Source: Moorena producens 3L
Lineage (GTDB): Bacteria; Cyanobacteriota; Cyanobacteriia; Cyanobacteriales; Coleofasciculaceae
NCBI RefSeq assembly: GCF_000211815.1
Contig: NZ_GL890924.1
Coordinates: 35,997 to 77,032 of the forward strand
Length of the DNA stretch: 41,036 nt
Direction of reading: 5' to 3'
The notes beneath the pieces are model-generated. The model was not told the DNA's origin and made no database searches. It saw only the letters and a program-made list of their open reading frames with translations. The number at the start of each line of letters is the position of its first letter. The first letter of the stretch is position 1. A program made the position numbers and the translations under genes. Shown here one piece after another: positions 16,212 to 25,284 of this stretch.

Positions 16212-18413
16212 ATGAGCATGGAAGTAAAGACTGAGAGTGTTGAGACCGGACAAGAGGAAATTAACCTATTTAAACTGGGGTCCATTCTGCTTCGGTTTTG
16301 GAAAACGGCATTAGCAGTGGGAACGACAGTTTTTGCAGGGGGGGCAGCAGCGACTTTTCTCAAGACCCCTGAATATGAGTCAGAGATGCTGATCCTAATG
16401 TATCGGGAAGCTTCCGTGCCTGGTGTTCGTGGGTTAGAAGCAACAGAAAAACCTAAAAATAGGGAAGATTTATCTACCGAAATTGAGATTCTTAAAAGTC
16501 GCTCTTTGGTTGCTAAGGCAATTAGCCCCCCAGAAAGCTCTTTTGACAAACTGTCTGTTAAAGAAGTAATCGAAAACATGTCGATTCGTCAGGTAGGGGA
16601 TGCTGATGTACTGATCGTTTCATACCAAGACATAGATCCCCAAAGGGCTCAAAAAGTACTAGAATCTCTCAGTTATACCTATGTCGATTACAGTATAGAG
16701 CGGCAGCGCTCCCAGGCAACCAATGCCATTCAGTTTATTGATGAGCAACTACCGAAAGCACAACAAGCCCTAAATGCAACCACATCAATTCTGCGTAGCT
16801 TTCGAGAACGCTATGGTATTGTGGAACCAGAAGCTTATGCTGTTCAGGTATCTGAACTCAAGCAATCTCTTGTGCAACAGGAGCAGGAAGTAGAAATTGC
16901 TCTGAGTCAGACTCAGCGACAGCTTCAGGAATTACGCCAACAGCTACAAGAAGCAGGTCAACAACCCCAAGCAGCTTTAGCCAATTCGGTTCTCAGCCAA
17001 GATCCTTACTATCAAAACTTAGCTAATCAACTGACAAAACTAGAATCCGAGCTGGCTCTAGAACTAACTCGTTTCCAGGATAATCATCCTGCGGTGGAAA
17101 GCTTACAACTGAAGCGTAACCAAATACAGAATCTATTGCAGAAGCGTACCCAAAGCATCCTGGGGTCAGCAAGCTCACAAATTGATATTAACCAGGTGGT
17201 GGGATACGGGGAAACTCGCCAAACATTAACTAATCAATTACTTGCTCTAGAGACAGGATTGGCCGCTCAGGAAAACCAGCTAGAGGCTATTCGTAAAGCT
17301 CAAGCTGAAGTGGCAGCTCAGTTTCAGCAAATTCCCCAACTCCAGCAAGTGTATACCGAGCTACAGCGTCAGTTGGAAGTTAGATCCCAAGCAGTCAATA
17401 ACTTACTAGAAAAACGGCAAGAGTTACAGATTGCTGAAGCTCAAGAAATTGCCCCTTGGGAGATTCTTGAGTCTCCTTACTTACCAGAAGATCCTATTTC
17501 TCCCAATATCAAACTGAATTTGCTTTTGGCTTTACTTATGGGAGGATTGTCTGGGGTAGGAGCCGCATTCCTGCTGGAGCGTTTAGACCAGAAGGTAAAA
17601 CAGGTCGAAGATTTAAAGCAACTAACGGGGCTATCTTTATTAGGAACTATTCCCCGTATCCGGGGACATATAATCGGTGCTCGAATCGAAGAACAAAGAC
17701 CATTATCGAGTGATCAGCAGTCAGCATTTACAGAATCCTTGCGCTCTCTAGCCATGAATTTACGCTATCTTGGTGCAGCTACAAACAGGATCAAGGTTTT
17801 GGCTTTCACTTCTGCAATGCCCTCTGAAGGTAAGACAACGATTACCTATCATTTAGGAGGTGTTTTGGCTAAATTAGGACAGCGAGTTTTAGTAGTCGAT
17901 GGGGATTTGCGTCAACCAACGTTACATCTATTGGCAGGATTGCCAAACCATGGGGGACTAAGTACAGCTCTTACCAGTGACCGTCCTTGGTATTCCCTGG
18001 TTCAGACGGCAGAGACTGAAAGTCTTGATTTCATAAGTTCTGGTCCTACTCCTGCTAATCCAGTGGCGCTGTTGAATTCCCAGAAAATGAAGCAGCTAAT
18101 TGATGAGTGGCGACAGACTTATGATTATGTGCTAATCGATACTCCTGCTGTGGTAGGGCTTGCTGATACCCAAAGTGTAGGCAGTTATGTGGATGGAATT
18201 ATCTTTGTTGCTGGCATGGAATGCAGTACCCATGATGATATTACCCGTTCCTTGGAGATTTTACGGAGCAATCAGTGTACTTTAGCTGGGGTGGTAGCAA
18301 ATTTTGTGAGTAAGAAGCATGGTCACACTTACTCCTACGGGCAATCTGCTGGTAATCCTCCCCAGTCTGACCATGAGAAAAGTAATCTTGGATTGGTTAG
18401 GGAGTCTTGGTAA
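16212..18413 (+). CDS. Wzc-like polysaccharide co-polymerase / tyrosine autokinase
   Basis: A 733-residue inner-membrane protein that sets chain length and helps export exopolysaccharide. The Wzz domain starts at about residue 15, with a first membrane segment at about 32-52. A long periplasmic coiled coil (about 175-410, Q/L/E-rich) follows, then a second membrane segment near 437-455. The cytoplasmic BY-kinase domain has Walker A SAMPSEGKTT at 534-543, the A-prime aspartate D563 in VLVVDGDLRQP and Walker B D643 in YVLIDTPA. The C-terminal tail has only two tyrosines (HTYSYGQ), fewer than the tyrosine cluster of E. coli Wzc. The start at 16212 has no clear Shine-Dalgarno; an ATG at 16218 is equally possible. 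It is the first gene of the rightward EPS arm. Confidence 0.9.
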   Translation: MSMEVKTESVETGQEEINLFKLGSILLRFWKTALAVGTTVFAGGAAATFLKTPEYESEMLILMYREASVPGVRGLEATEKPKNREDLSTEIEILKSRSLVAKAISPPESSFDKLSVKEVIENMSIRQVGDADVLIVSYQDIDPQRAQKVLESLSYTYVDYSIERQRSQATNAIQFIDEQLPKAQQALNATTSILRSFRERYGIVEPEAYAVQVSELKQSLVQQEQEVEIALSQTQRQLQELRQQLQEAGQQPQAALANSVLSQDPYYQNLANQLTKLESELALELTRFQDNHPAVESLQLKRNQIQNLLQKRTQSILGSASSQIDINQVVGYGETRQTLTNQLLALETGLAAQENQLEAIRKAQAEVAAQFQQIPQLQQVYTELQRQLEVRSQAVNNLLEKRQELQIAEAQEIAPWEILESPYLPEDPISPNIKLNLLLALLMGGLSGVGAAFLLERLDQKVKQVEDLKQLTGLSLLGTIPRIRGHIIGARIEEQRPLSSDQQSAFTESLRSLAMNLRYLGAATNRIKVLAFTSAMPSEGKTTITYHLGGVLAKLGQRVLVVDGDLRQPTLHLLAGLPNHGGLSTALTSDRPWYSLVQTAETESLDFISSGPTPANPVALLNSQKMKQLIDEWRQTYDYVLIDTPAVVGLADTQSVGSYVDGIIFVAGMECSTHDDITRSLEILRSNQCTLAGVVANFVSKKHGHTYSYGQSAGNPPQSDHEKSNLGLVRESW

Positions 18414-18414
18414 T

Positions 18415-18617
18415 CGTTATAGCGGTTTTCAATTAGGTGAGGTACACATTTTTGGGTTTTAGGGAGCAGGGAGCAGGGAGCAGGGAGCAGGGAGCAGGGA
18501 GCAGGGAGCAGGGAGCAGGGAGCAGGGAGCAGGGAGCAGGGAAGAGGGAAGAGGGAAGAGGGAAGAGGGAAGAGCGAAAAAATCTTGTGTACCTCATTAG
18601 GCTAAAAACCGCTATAG
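18415..18617 (+). mobile_element. MITE-like inverted-repeat element with heptamer core, copy 1
   Basis: The ends TATAGCGGTTTTCAATTAGG and AAAACCGCTATA are inverted, with GAGGTACACA/TGTGTACCTC just inside. The core is about eleven GGGAGCA and five GGGAAGA heptamers. A second copy lies in opposite orientation at 29697-29862. It sits between the wzc stop and the flippase. Its reading frame is open and in phase with the flippase gene, which would add (REQGAGS)n if translated. Confidence 0.75.
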
Positions 18618-18655
18618 TTCACACAGCTATCAAAAATTTAGATGAAATATTGACA

Positions 18656-20029
18656 GTGAAAAAACAGCCATTACATAATGCATTTAAGTTCTGGAAAAAT
18701 ATTTCCAGTGGCTCTAATAATCGCCAAATTTTTGGTGCTGCAGCTAAAGTAACTGGTATGACTGTACTGGTAAAAATGGTATCTGTGGGCAAAGAATTTG
18801 TGGTTGCTTGGAGTTTTGGCACCAGCAATGAAGTGGATGCATTAGTGATTGCCTTGTTGCTTCCTCAGTTTATTGATAATGTAGTCGCTGGTTCTTTTAA
18901 ACCTGCTTTTATTCCTACCTATATACGGGAAAGAGAGCAACAAGGACAACAACAGGCTCAGAAACTGCTTTCTGGAGCAATGTCTTATGTAATTGGATTG
19001 TTACTAATAGTTACCATCCTCATGGTAGCTTTTGCTCCCTTCTATTTACCTAAAATCGCAGCAGGTTTCGACTCTGGCAAAATCGACTTTACTTTCCAAC
19101 TACTATTAGCAGTTTCTCCTCTACTTATACTTAATGGAATTGTTTCGATTTTCCAGGCAGTTTTGAATTCTGGTGAACGTTTTGGCTTGGCTGCTATTTT
19201 GCCCATTGCCATCCCTGCCTTAAGCATTATCTTACTTTTAAAATTTTCATCTTGGGGAGTCTTTGCCTTAGTTATAGCACTACTAGGAGGAACTTTAATA
19301 CAAATTATTTTCCTAGGTATATCACTGAGGCGAAAAGGCATTAGCTTAATACCAAAACTATATAAGCTTGATTCTAAGCTTAAAGAGGTCTTTCGGCTCT
19401 ATGGAGCCTCTGCTGCTGCTGCATTTTTAATAGGAAGTACTACATTAGTAGACCAATCAATGGCAGCCATGTTAGCACCGGGAAGCGTCGCAGCCCTGAG
19501 CTATGGCTACAAATTGACTGCTCTGCCCCTTACTCTTGCCACCATAGGATTAGGGACAGTTGCTACGCCTTACTTTTCTAAGATGATCGCCAGGGAAGAT
19601 TGGCAAGGGGTAAAACATACGCTAAAAAAATATCTGAAGCTAATATTAATCACAACTATTCCCTTAACCATTATTCTCTTAATTTGTTCCGTTCCTATAG
19701 TTAGGATTCTCTTGCAAAGGGGATCATTTACAGCTGATGACACATCTTTAGTGGCTCAAATTCAAGCTTTGTATGCCTTACAGATCCCTTTCTATGTTGG
19801 CAACATTTTAGTGGTTCGACTGATTACTTCAATGAGAATGAATTATGTATTTACTTGGACTTGTGCATTTAATTTACTGGTAAATATTATCTGCAATTTT
19901 TTATTTATCCAATGGATAGGAATCGCTGGAATTGCTTTATCTACTAGCATAATTTATGTGATTTGTTTTTTATTACATACTACATTTATTACTCAAAAAA
20001 TTAACACAAATTACCAACAAAAAATATGA
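18656..20029 (+). CDS. MurJ/Wzx-type lipid-linked oligosaccharide flippase
   Basis: A polytopic membrane protein of the MOP superfamily that flips undecaprenyl-linked saccharides. The family start region is clear (TGMTVLVKMVSVGKEFVVAW, then SNEVDALVIALLLPQ and GSFKPAFIPTY), as is the internal LLAVSPLLILNG. About 12-14 hydrophobic segments follow. The open frame extends back to 18437, but that extension is encoded by the repeat element, so I prefer the in-frame GTG at 18656 (458 residues). TTG at 18650 is also possible. MurJ proteins are usually about 510-530 residues, so the N-terminus remains uncertain. Its stop overlaps the next start by 4 bp (ATGA). In this context it is probably the EPS flippase rather than the lipid II flippase. 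Confidence 0.8.
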   Translation: MKKQPLHNAFKFWKNISSGSNNRQIFGAAAKVTGMTVLVKMVSVGKEFVVAWSFGTSNEVDALVIALLLPQFIDNVVAGSFKPAFIPTYIREREQQGQQQAQKLLSGAMSYVIGLLLIVTILMVAFAPFYLPKIAAGFDSGKIDFTFQLLLAVSPLLILNGIVSIFQAVLNSGERFGLAAILPIAIPALSIILLLKFSSWGVFALVIALLGGTLIQIIFLGISLRRKGISLIPKLYKLDSKLKEVFRLYGASAAAAFLIGSTTLVDQSMAAMLAPGSVAALSYGYKLTALPLTLATIGLGTVATPYFSKMIAREDWQGVKHTLKKYLKLILITTIPLTIILLICSVPIVRILLQRGSFTADDTSLVAQIQALYALQIPFYVGNILVVRLITSMRMNYVFTWTCAFNLLVNIICNFLFIQWIGIAGIALSTSIIYVICFLLHTTFITQKINTNYQQKI

Positions 20030-21141
20030 ACATAACGTTAGTGATTTCATCTCTTTCTTGTGGTGGTGCAGAACGTGTTTCGGTTTTGCTTGCTGAAGGA
20101 TTTGTAGCAAAAGGTCATCAGGTAACACTTATCACCATAGCTGGTAAAGAACGTGATTTTTATAAACTGTCACCTAAGGTCTCTAGATTAGCTCTGAATA
20201 TTGCGGGTGCTTCACACAATGCTATGCAAGCTTTACGAAATAACTTACACAGATGTTTAGTTTTAAGAAAAGCTATTAAATCTACTAATCCTGATCTAGT
20301 TATTTCCCATTTAGTAGCTACAAATCTATTAACTATATTATCTTTATTAAAAACTAATCTGCCGACAATTATTACTGAACATTCTTACGGCAGAGAAAAA
20401 TCTGATAAACGCAAAAAGTACACTCTTAGAAAATTAGTTTATAAATACGCTAATAAATTAGTGAGTGTAAGTAAAGAATTAGATCAGTCATTCCAATGGC
20501 TAAATCCAAATAAAAGAGTAGTGATATATAACCCAATAGTGAAAATACCAGAGAATGATCTGATTGAAGACCATGTCTTACATAATCTAGGTATAGATTC
20601 CCACAAAAATTGGATCACAAGTATGGGGAGGCTAACAAAACAAAAAGGTTTCGATATTCTAATCAGCGCATTTTCAAAAATTGCCCATAAATATCCCGAT
20701 TGGCAAATACTAATCATAGGGGAAGGACATTTAAAATCTGAGTTATTAGCTCTAATTAATAAACTAAATTTATCTGCTCAGGTTGTTTTAGTAGGTCGTT
20801 TAAGTAATCCTTTTCCTGTCTTAAAAAAGTCTGAATTATTTGTTATGGCTTCTCGCTGGGAGGGGTTTCCTATGGTACATTGCGAAGCCTTAGCTTGTGG
20901 ATTACCAGTCATTGCTACGGATTGTCCTACAGGACCAAAAGAAATTATTCGTCACAACGTAGATGGTGTCTTAGTTCCCAATGAAGACTCAGAAGCTTTA
21001 GCTACTGCCATGGAAAATTTGATGTCTAACTCAGAAGAACGTCAACGTTTAGCTAGCCGTGCGACAGAAGTCAATAAACGCTTTGCTTTAGAAAAAATTT
21101 TGCAAGATTGGGAAAAACTTTTTGAAAATGTGAGTAAATAA
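20026..21141 (+). CDS. Glycosyltransferase, GT4 family (EPS arm, first)
   Basis: A 371-residue retaining glycosyltransferase of the GT-B fold. The N-terminal donor/acceptor domain begins SSLSCGGAERVSVLLAEG, a hallmark of GT4. The C-terminal domain has GRLTKQKGFDILISAF and the nucleotide-sugar E-x7-E motif, E279 and E287 (EGFPMVHCEALACGLPV). CPTGPKEII after the motif is typical of WbpX/GalNAc-transferase-like members. The sugar is unknown. The start overlaps the flippase stop and the stop overlaps the next start (TAATG), so translation is coupled across three genes. Confidence 0.88.
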   Translation: MNITLVISSLSCGGAERVSVLLAEGFVAKGHQVTLITIAGKERDFYKLSPKVSRLALNIAGASHNAMQALRNNLHRCLVLRKAIKSTNPDLVISHLVATNLLTILSLLKTNLPTIITEHSYGREKSDKRKKYTLRKLVYKYANKLVSVSKELDQSFQWLNPNKRVVIYNPIVKIPENDLIEDHVLHNLGIDSHKNWITSMGRLTKQKGFDILISAFSKIAHKYPDWQILIIGEGHLKSELLALINKLNLSAQVVLVGRLSNPFPVLKKSELFVMASRWEGFPMVHCEALACGLPVIATDCPTGPKEIIRHNVDGVLVPNEDSEALATAMENLMSNSEERQRLASRATEVNKRFALEKILQDWEKLFENVSK

Positions 21142-22472
21142 TGAATTTTAGAGGATGGCTTTATTCACACTATTCTTCTCTACAAGGTAGAGGATACTCT
21201 GCTATTTTTGACAAGCTTAGTCAAGAAATTACTTCAGGAATACACCCTGAAACAACTCAAACAAACTTGATAAAAATTCTTAAACATTGCCAAAAAAATG
21301 TCCCCTATTATACTCAAATAATGGCTCAAATTGGCAATTATAAACTTCTTGAACAAAATCCAGAAGTATATCTTCAAAACTTGCCAGTTTTAACCAAAGA
21401 TTTAATTCGCCAAAACTTTGAACAAATAAAATCTACGGATTTAAAACAACGACAGTGGTATTTTAATCAATCAAGTGGCTCAACCGGAGAACCAATAAGG
21501 CTTATTCAAGACCGGGCATATTTCAACCGTTCGATGGCGATTAAGTCGCTTTATTCTTATTTTGTTTCAGGTAGAAAATTTGGTGATCCACAAGCAATTT
21601 TATGGGGCTCACGAACAGATTTATTATCAAACAAAGGTATTAAAGCTAAGTTATCAAGCTTTCTTAGAAATACGACCTATATGAATGCTTTCTTGATGAC
21701 TCCTGAAAAAATGGCGGGGTTTATTCACAAGCTAAATAACAAACCTCCTAAGATAATTATTGCCTACGTTCAGGCAATATATGAATTGGCACAATTTGCT
21801 GAACAGGAGCAAATAACCATTGTTCCTCAAAAAGCTATTATAACCACTTCCGGCACACTTTATCCTTGGATGCGCGAAAAGATTGAGTCTGTATTTCAAT
21901 GCCAAGTTTTCAATCGTTATGGCTCTAGAGAAGTGGGTGATATTGCTTGTGAACTACCTGGTAAAGAAGGTCTATGGGCTGCACCTTGGGGCAGTTATAT
22001 TGAAATTGTAGATGATAATAATAATCTCTTGCCAACCGGTGTTGAAGGAAACATCTTGGTTACTAATTTAACTAACTATGCTATGCCATTAATACGGTAC
22101 AAAATTGGTGACAGTGGCACTTTGTTAGTTAACGAACCCTCACGGCAGATATTCAAGGAAGTTTCAGGTAGAATTACGGATATGTTTAAGCGTAAAGACG
22201 GCAGTCTAGTATATGGATCATATTTTACTTATCTTCTTTATTTTAAAGACTGGATTTATAACTTCCAAGTTGTTCAAAAGGATTATTCAAAACTAGTGAT
22301 AAGAATCATGAAAGGAAATCAAGATTATCAGCCAGAGCAAAAAGAATTAGATGAAATAGTTAATCATTGCCAAATAGCGATAGGAGAAGAATGCCAAATT
22401 AGTTTTGAATTTGTTGATCAAATTTACCCAAGTGCTTCTGGTAAGTACCGATACACAATTTCAGAAATTTAA
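21141..22472 (+). CDS. PaaK/CapK-like adenylate-forming enzyme
   Basis: A 443-residue member of the phenylacetate-CoA-ligase/CapK family. The phosphate-binding loop SSGSTGEP is at 111-118, TTSGTLY at 235-241 and the A5-type motif YGSRE at 260-264. AMPLIRYKIGDSG matches the Y-R-x-GD hinge region of adenylate-forming enzymes. Members in capsule and EPS clusters (CapK) are thought to activate a carboxylic acid that decorates the polymer, though the reaction is seldom known. Here a non-sugar acyl substituent is a reasonable guess. The start codon overlaps the previous stop by 1 bp. The frame appears full length. Confidence 0.85.
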   Translation: MNFRGWLYSHYSSLQGRGYSAIFDKLSQEITSGIHPETTQTNLIKILKHCQKNVPYYTQIMAQIGNYKLLEQNPEVYLQNLPVLTKDLIRQNFEQIKSTDLKQRQWYFNQSSGSTGEPIRLIQDRAYFNRSMAIKSLYSYFVSGRKFGDPQAILWGSRTDLLSNKGIKAKLSSFLRNTTYMNAFLMTPEKMAGFIHKLNNKPPKIIIAYVQAIYELAQFAEQEQITIVPQKAIITTSGTLYPWMREKIESVFQCQVFNRYGSREVGDIACELPGKEGLWAAPWGSYIEIVDDNNNLLPTGVEGNILVTNLTNYAMPLIRYKIGDSGTLLVNEPSRQIFKEVSGRITDMFKRKDGSLVYGSYFTYLLYFKDWIYNFQVVQKDYSKLVIRIMKGNQDYQPEQKELDEIVNHCQIAIGEECQISFEFVDQIYPSASGKYRYTISEI

Positions 22473-22510
22473 ACAGGATTTGGAGCTTTTTATATATGCA
22501 AATATTTTAA

Positions 22511-22939
22511 ATATTGACAGCACTTAGTAATCTTTCGCTTCAGTGTGAATTACCGCTTCACTTCTCCCAATCAATACTTTTAACAGATTACTATAATCTA
22601 ATCAAAGAATTTGGAGGAGAGTAACATTCTAGACATGATCACCACGATGGAGGATGGAAAGCTATAGGTTTAATAACCTCTGGGGGAGATGTTTATACTG
22701 ATAAACTTATTACTGGGAAGCCTTTTTTATAAACACCCGCTATGGGAATGTGCCCATATATTAAAGAGATTTTGACCAAACTTCCTGGCTCTAAGCGTCG
22801 ATTCAGATTAATGTTTCTAGAACCAGGATCTGTAATCAAGTGGCATAGAGATAAAACTGACACTCTTGATGGAGCAATATCTTCTCGTTTTTATATTACA
22901 ATTATCACTAAATTTAAGATAGTTTTTACAATTTTATAA
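22511..22939 (+). pseudogene. Decayed aspartyl/asparaginyl beta-hydroxylase-like gene
   Basis: One continuous frame reads LQCELPLHFSQ, then HHDGGWKAIGLITSGGD, then the FRLMFLEPGSVIKWHRD segment around 22800-22855. It is broken by TAA stops at 22622 and 22730. The residues resemble the cupin-type Asp/Asn hydroxylase family: a WxAIxL segment, a TPA...CPY segment, and the iron-binding HxD in W-H-R-D. After ISSRFYI the family pattern is lost, so the C-terminal half is missing. It interrupts the otherwise tight EPS operon between the CapK-like gene and the polymerase. An ATG at 22742 opens a 65-codon remnant that lacks most of the fold. Confidence 0.72.
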
Positions 22940-22960
22940 ATATATTATTGATGCAAATTT

Positions 22961-24160
22961 ATGAAGTTTATGCAAAAAAAAAATGCTTTACTGTACTATA
23001 ATATTTTATTGTCAGTAGCGTCATTTGCGATATTTTTTACAGGTATAGATAACTATTTGCACAATGCTGATATTGTCAATATTATTCCTCTTTGGTTTAT
23101 TGCTGTATTTTGTTTAGCAACCTTGTTTTTGTTAATCTTAAAAATAAAAATCAATTATAAGTCTACTTATTTAATCACCTGGTGTGGAGTTTTTTTAGTT
23201 ATTTCAATTGGGTCTTTCTTTTTGTCATCTCAATCTAGCATTGCTTTTCAAGCCCTTGAAACTAGAGTTCTATCTATGATTTTTGTGCTGATTATGCTAG
23301 TAATTTTATCCCAAAATAGTTTAGTACAAACTTGTGCTATTTGGACTATATTATTTGCTGTTTTACTAGGAATTGCTAATAATATTTATGAAATATTTTA
23401 CCCAGAAGCATTTTACTGGGATGATGTGGGACGCTCCGCAGGTTTTTACCTAGATCCTAATGATAGTGCAGGGACATTAACCCTAGGAATGCTTTTTACT
23501 GTCGATCTTTTCAAGCCTAAATATCGTATAATATTTGTTATTTTAGTTGGTTTGGGGGTTTTTTCTACATTTTCCCGAGGAGGAATACTTGGTTGGATTA
23601 TTAGTGTTATTACTCTGATTATATTTAACGTAATTCCACAATATAAATTGGTAAAAGCCTTTCTAGTTATAGGAGTATTACTTGTTGTGATCGGAAATCA
23701 ACTAACGTTTTTTTTAGATAATAACTATCAAGTTAATAATTTAGAGTTTTTACATGGAGAAGCTCAAAAAAGAATTGAAATTTTTACTACTGGATCTACT
23801 GAAGATAACGCTGCTCAAGAAAGGTTCCAGCTAGCTAAGTATGCCTGGGACTATTTTTCAGAAAAACCATTGTTAGGAAATGGAATTGGAGCTACGGAAG
23901 AATGGGAATTGGAATTAAATAGCCATAATATGTATTTATCTTTACTAGCAGAGCATGGCATTATTGGTATTTTTATTATTCCTTCTCTAATCTATACCAT
24001 TAATAAAAATACCCGTACTAACAAAAAATTTTTAATCTGGAGTTTTGCCGTATTTATTTTGGTGTGGTGCCTTTTTAATCATCGAATTTTATATTATCGT
24101 CCTGTTCTTATGTCCTGTGCTTTATTAGCAGTTATTAACAAAAAAGGCAAAGTAAAATGA
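22961..24160 (+). CDS. Wzy-like O-antigen polymerase/ligase family membrane protein
   Basis: A 399-residue polytopic protein with about ten hydrophobic segments. It carries the Wzy_C/O-antigen-ligase signature: FSRGGILGWI in the middle, then a large extracytoplasmic loop with RFQLAKYAWDYFSEKPLLGNGIG. SHNMYLSLLAEHGIIG follows, with H322 at the conserved histidine position. In this context it most likely links repeat units on the periplasmic side (Wzy role). Composition is very A/T-rich compared with the flanking glycosyltransferases, which is common for Wzy genes. No Shine-Dalgarno is seen at 22961, and a second in-frame ATG lies at 22970. The stop overlaps the next start by 4 bp. Confidence 0.85.
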   Translation: MKFMQKKNALLYYNILLSVASFAIFFTGIDNYLHNADIVNIIPLWFIAVFCLATLFLLILKIKINYKSTYLITWCGVFLVISIGSFFLSSQSSIAFQALETRVLSMIFVLIMLVILSQNSLVQTCAIWTILFAVLLGIANNIYEIFYPEAFYWDDVGRSAGFYLDPNDSAGTLTLGMLFTVDLFKPKYRIIFVILVGLGVFSTFSRGGILGWIISVITLIIFNVIPQYKLVKAFLVIGVLLVVIGNQLTFFLDNNYQVNNLEFLHGEAQKRIEIFTTGSTEDNAAQERFQLAKYAWDYFSEKPLLGNGIGATEEWELELNSHNMYLSLLAEHGIIGIFIIPSLIYTINKNTRTNKKFLIWSFAVFILVWCLFNHRILYYRPVLMSCALLAVINKKGKVK

Positions 24161-25284
24161 GAAGCTTTATGTCAACTCAAACTATAGCCATTTTCCTAGC
24201 TTCCCTCCGGGGTGGTGGTGCAGAGCGTAATATGCTCAGACTCGCCAATGGTCTTGCGGAACAAGGTTTAAAGGTAGATTTAGTTCTGGCGCAAAAAGAT
24301 GGTGCTTATTTTTCGGAGATATCTCCCCAAGTTAATCTAGTTCACCTTGAAGCCAAACGGGTGCTGTTGAGCCTACCTAAGCTAGTGGGATACCTGAAAC
24401 AGGAAAAACCTGCTTACCTCATCTGCGCTATGGATTATGTTAACTTAGTTGGCTTGTGGGGTAAATTTATTGCTGGAGTACCCACCCGCATCATTGTTAC
24501 TGTGCGTAACACTCTCTCTTCTGAGGGCAATCAATCCCCATGGAAAAACCCCTTAATTCACGGCTTAATCCATCATTGTTACCCCTGGGCAGATTCCATT
24601 GTAGCGGTATCGGGAGGTGTGGCAGATAACCTAGCCACTACAGTTAATTTACCCCGCAACCACATCAAAGTTATTTATAATCCAGTAGTTACCCCTAATT
24701 TATTACTCAAAGCTCAAGCTACCATAGACCATCCCTGGTTTTCTCCCAGAGAGCCTCCCGTAATTTTAGGAGTAGGTAGACTCACCAAGCAAAAAGACTT
24801 CCCTACCTTAATTAAAGCCTTTGCCATCGCTCAACAAAACTGTTCCGCTCGATTAATGATTTTAGGGGAAGGGGAAGAACGCCCTAAATTAGAAGCCTTA
24901 GTCAAGGAATTGGGCTTAGAAGATCAGGTAAGTTTACCAGGATTTGTTAATAATCCTTTTGCTTACATGGCTCAAGCAGCCTTATTTGTTCTCTCTTCTA
25001 ATCGAGAAGGTTTACCCACGGTGTTAATTGAAGCTATGGCTGTGGGAACCCCTGTAGTAGCAACTAACTGCAAAAGTGGCCCAGAGGAAATCTTAGCAGG
25101 GGGTAAATACGGCAATTTAGTTCCAGTGGGGGATGTTGAGGGTTTAGCCCAAGCAATGGTAGCTACTTTGAATAATCCCATTGCCCCGGAAGTTTTGCAA
25201 TCTAGAGCTAAAGAAGAATTCTCCCAAGAAAAGAGTACTACTGAATACTTAAAACTATTGAATTTAAGCACAGATAATGAGTAA
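24157..25284 (+). CDS. Glycosyltransferase, GT4 family (EPS arm, second)
   Basis: A 375-residue GT-B enzyme. The N-terminal LASLRGGGAERNMLRLANGL and the GRLTKQKDFPTLIKAFAIA segment are classic GT4 features. The E-x7-E pair is E284/E292 (EGLPTVLIEAMAVGTPV), followed by CKSGPEEIL. No membrane segment is seen; it would act at the cytoplasmic face. It overlaps the polymerase gene by 4 bp and the next glycosyltransferase by 8 bp, so the three are one translational unit. An in-frame ATG at 24169 could also serve as start. The sugar transferred is not predictable. Confidence 0.88.
   Translation: MRSFMSTQTIAIFLASLRGGGAERNMLRLANGLAEQGLKVDLVLAQKDGAYFSEISPQVNLVHLEAKRVLLSLPKLVGYLKQEKPAYLICAMDYVNLVGLWGKFIAGVPTRIIVTVRNTLSSEGNQSPWKNPLIHGLIHHCYPWADSIVAVSGGVADNLATTVNLPRNHIKVIYNPVVTPNLLLKAQATIDHPWFSPREPPVILGVGRLTKQKDFPTLIKAFAIAQQNCSARLMILGEGEERPKLEALVKELGLEDQVSLPGFVNNPFAYMAQAALFVLSSNREGLPTVLIEAMAVGTPVVATNCKSGPEEILAGGKYGNLVPVGDVEGLAQAMVATLNNPIAPEVLQSRAKEEFSQEKSTTEYLKLLNLSTDNE

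Noticed and set aside
18437..18655. N-terminal extension of the flippase with REQGAGS repeats as the normal start
   Set aside because: It is encoded by a mobile-like heptamer element that also occurs elsewhere without the gene. I prefer the start at 18656, while noting the in-frame fusion as a finding.
22742..22939. 65-codon frame as an intact small gene
   Set aside because: Homologous sequence continues upstream through two in-frame stops, so this is a fragment of a decayed gene.
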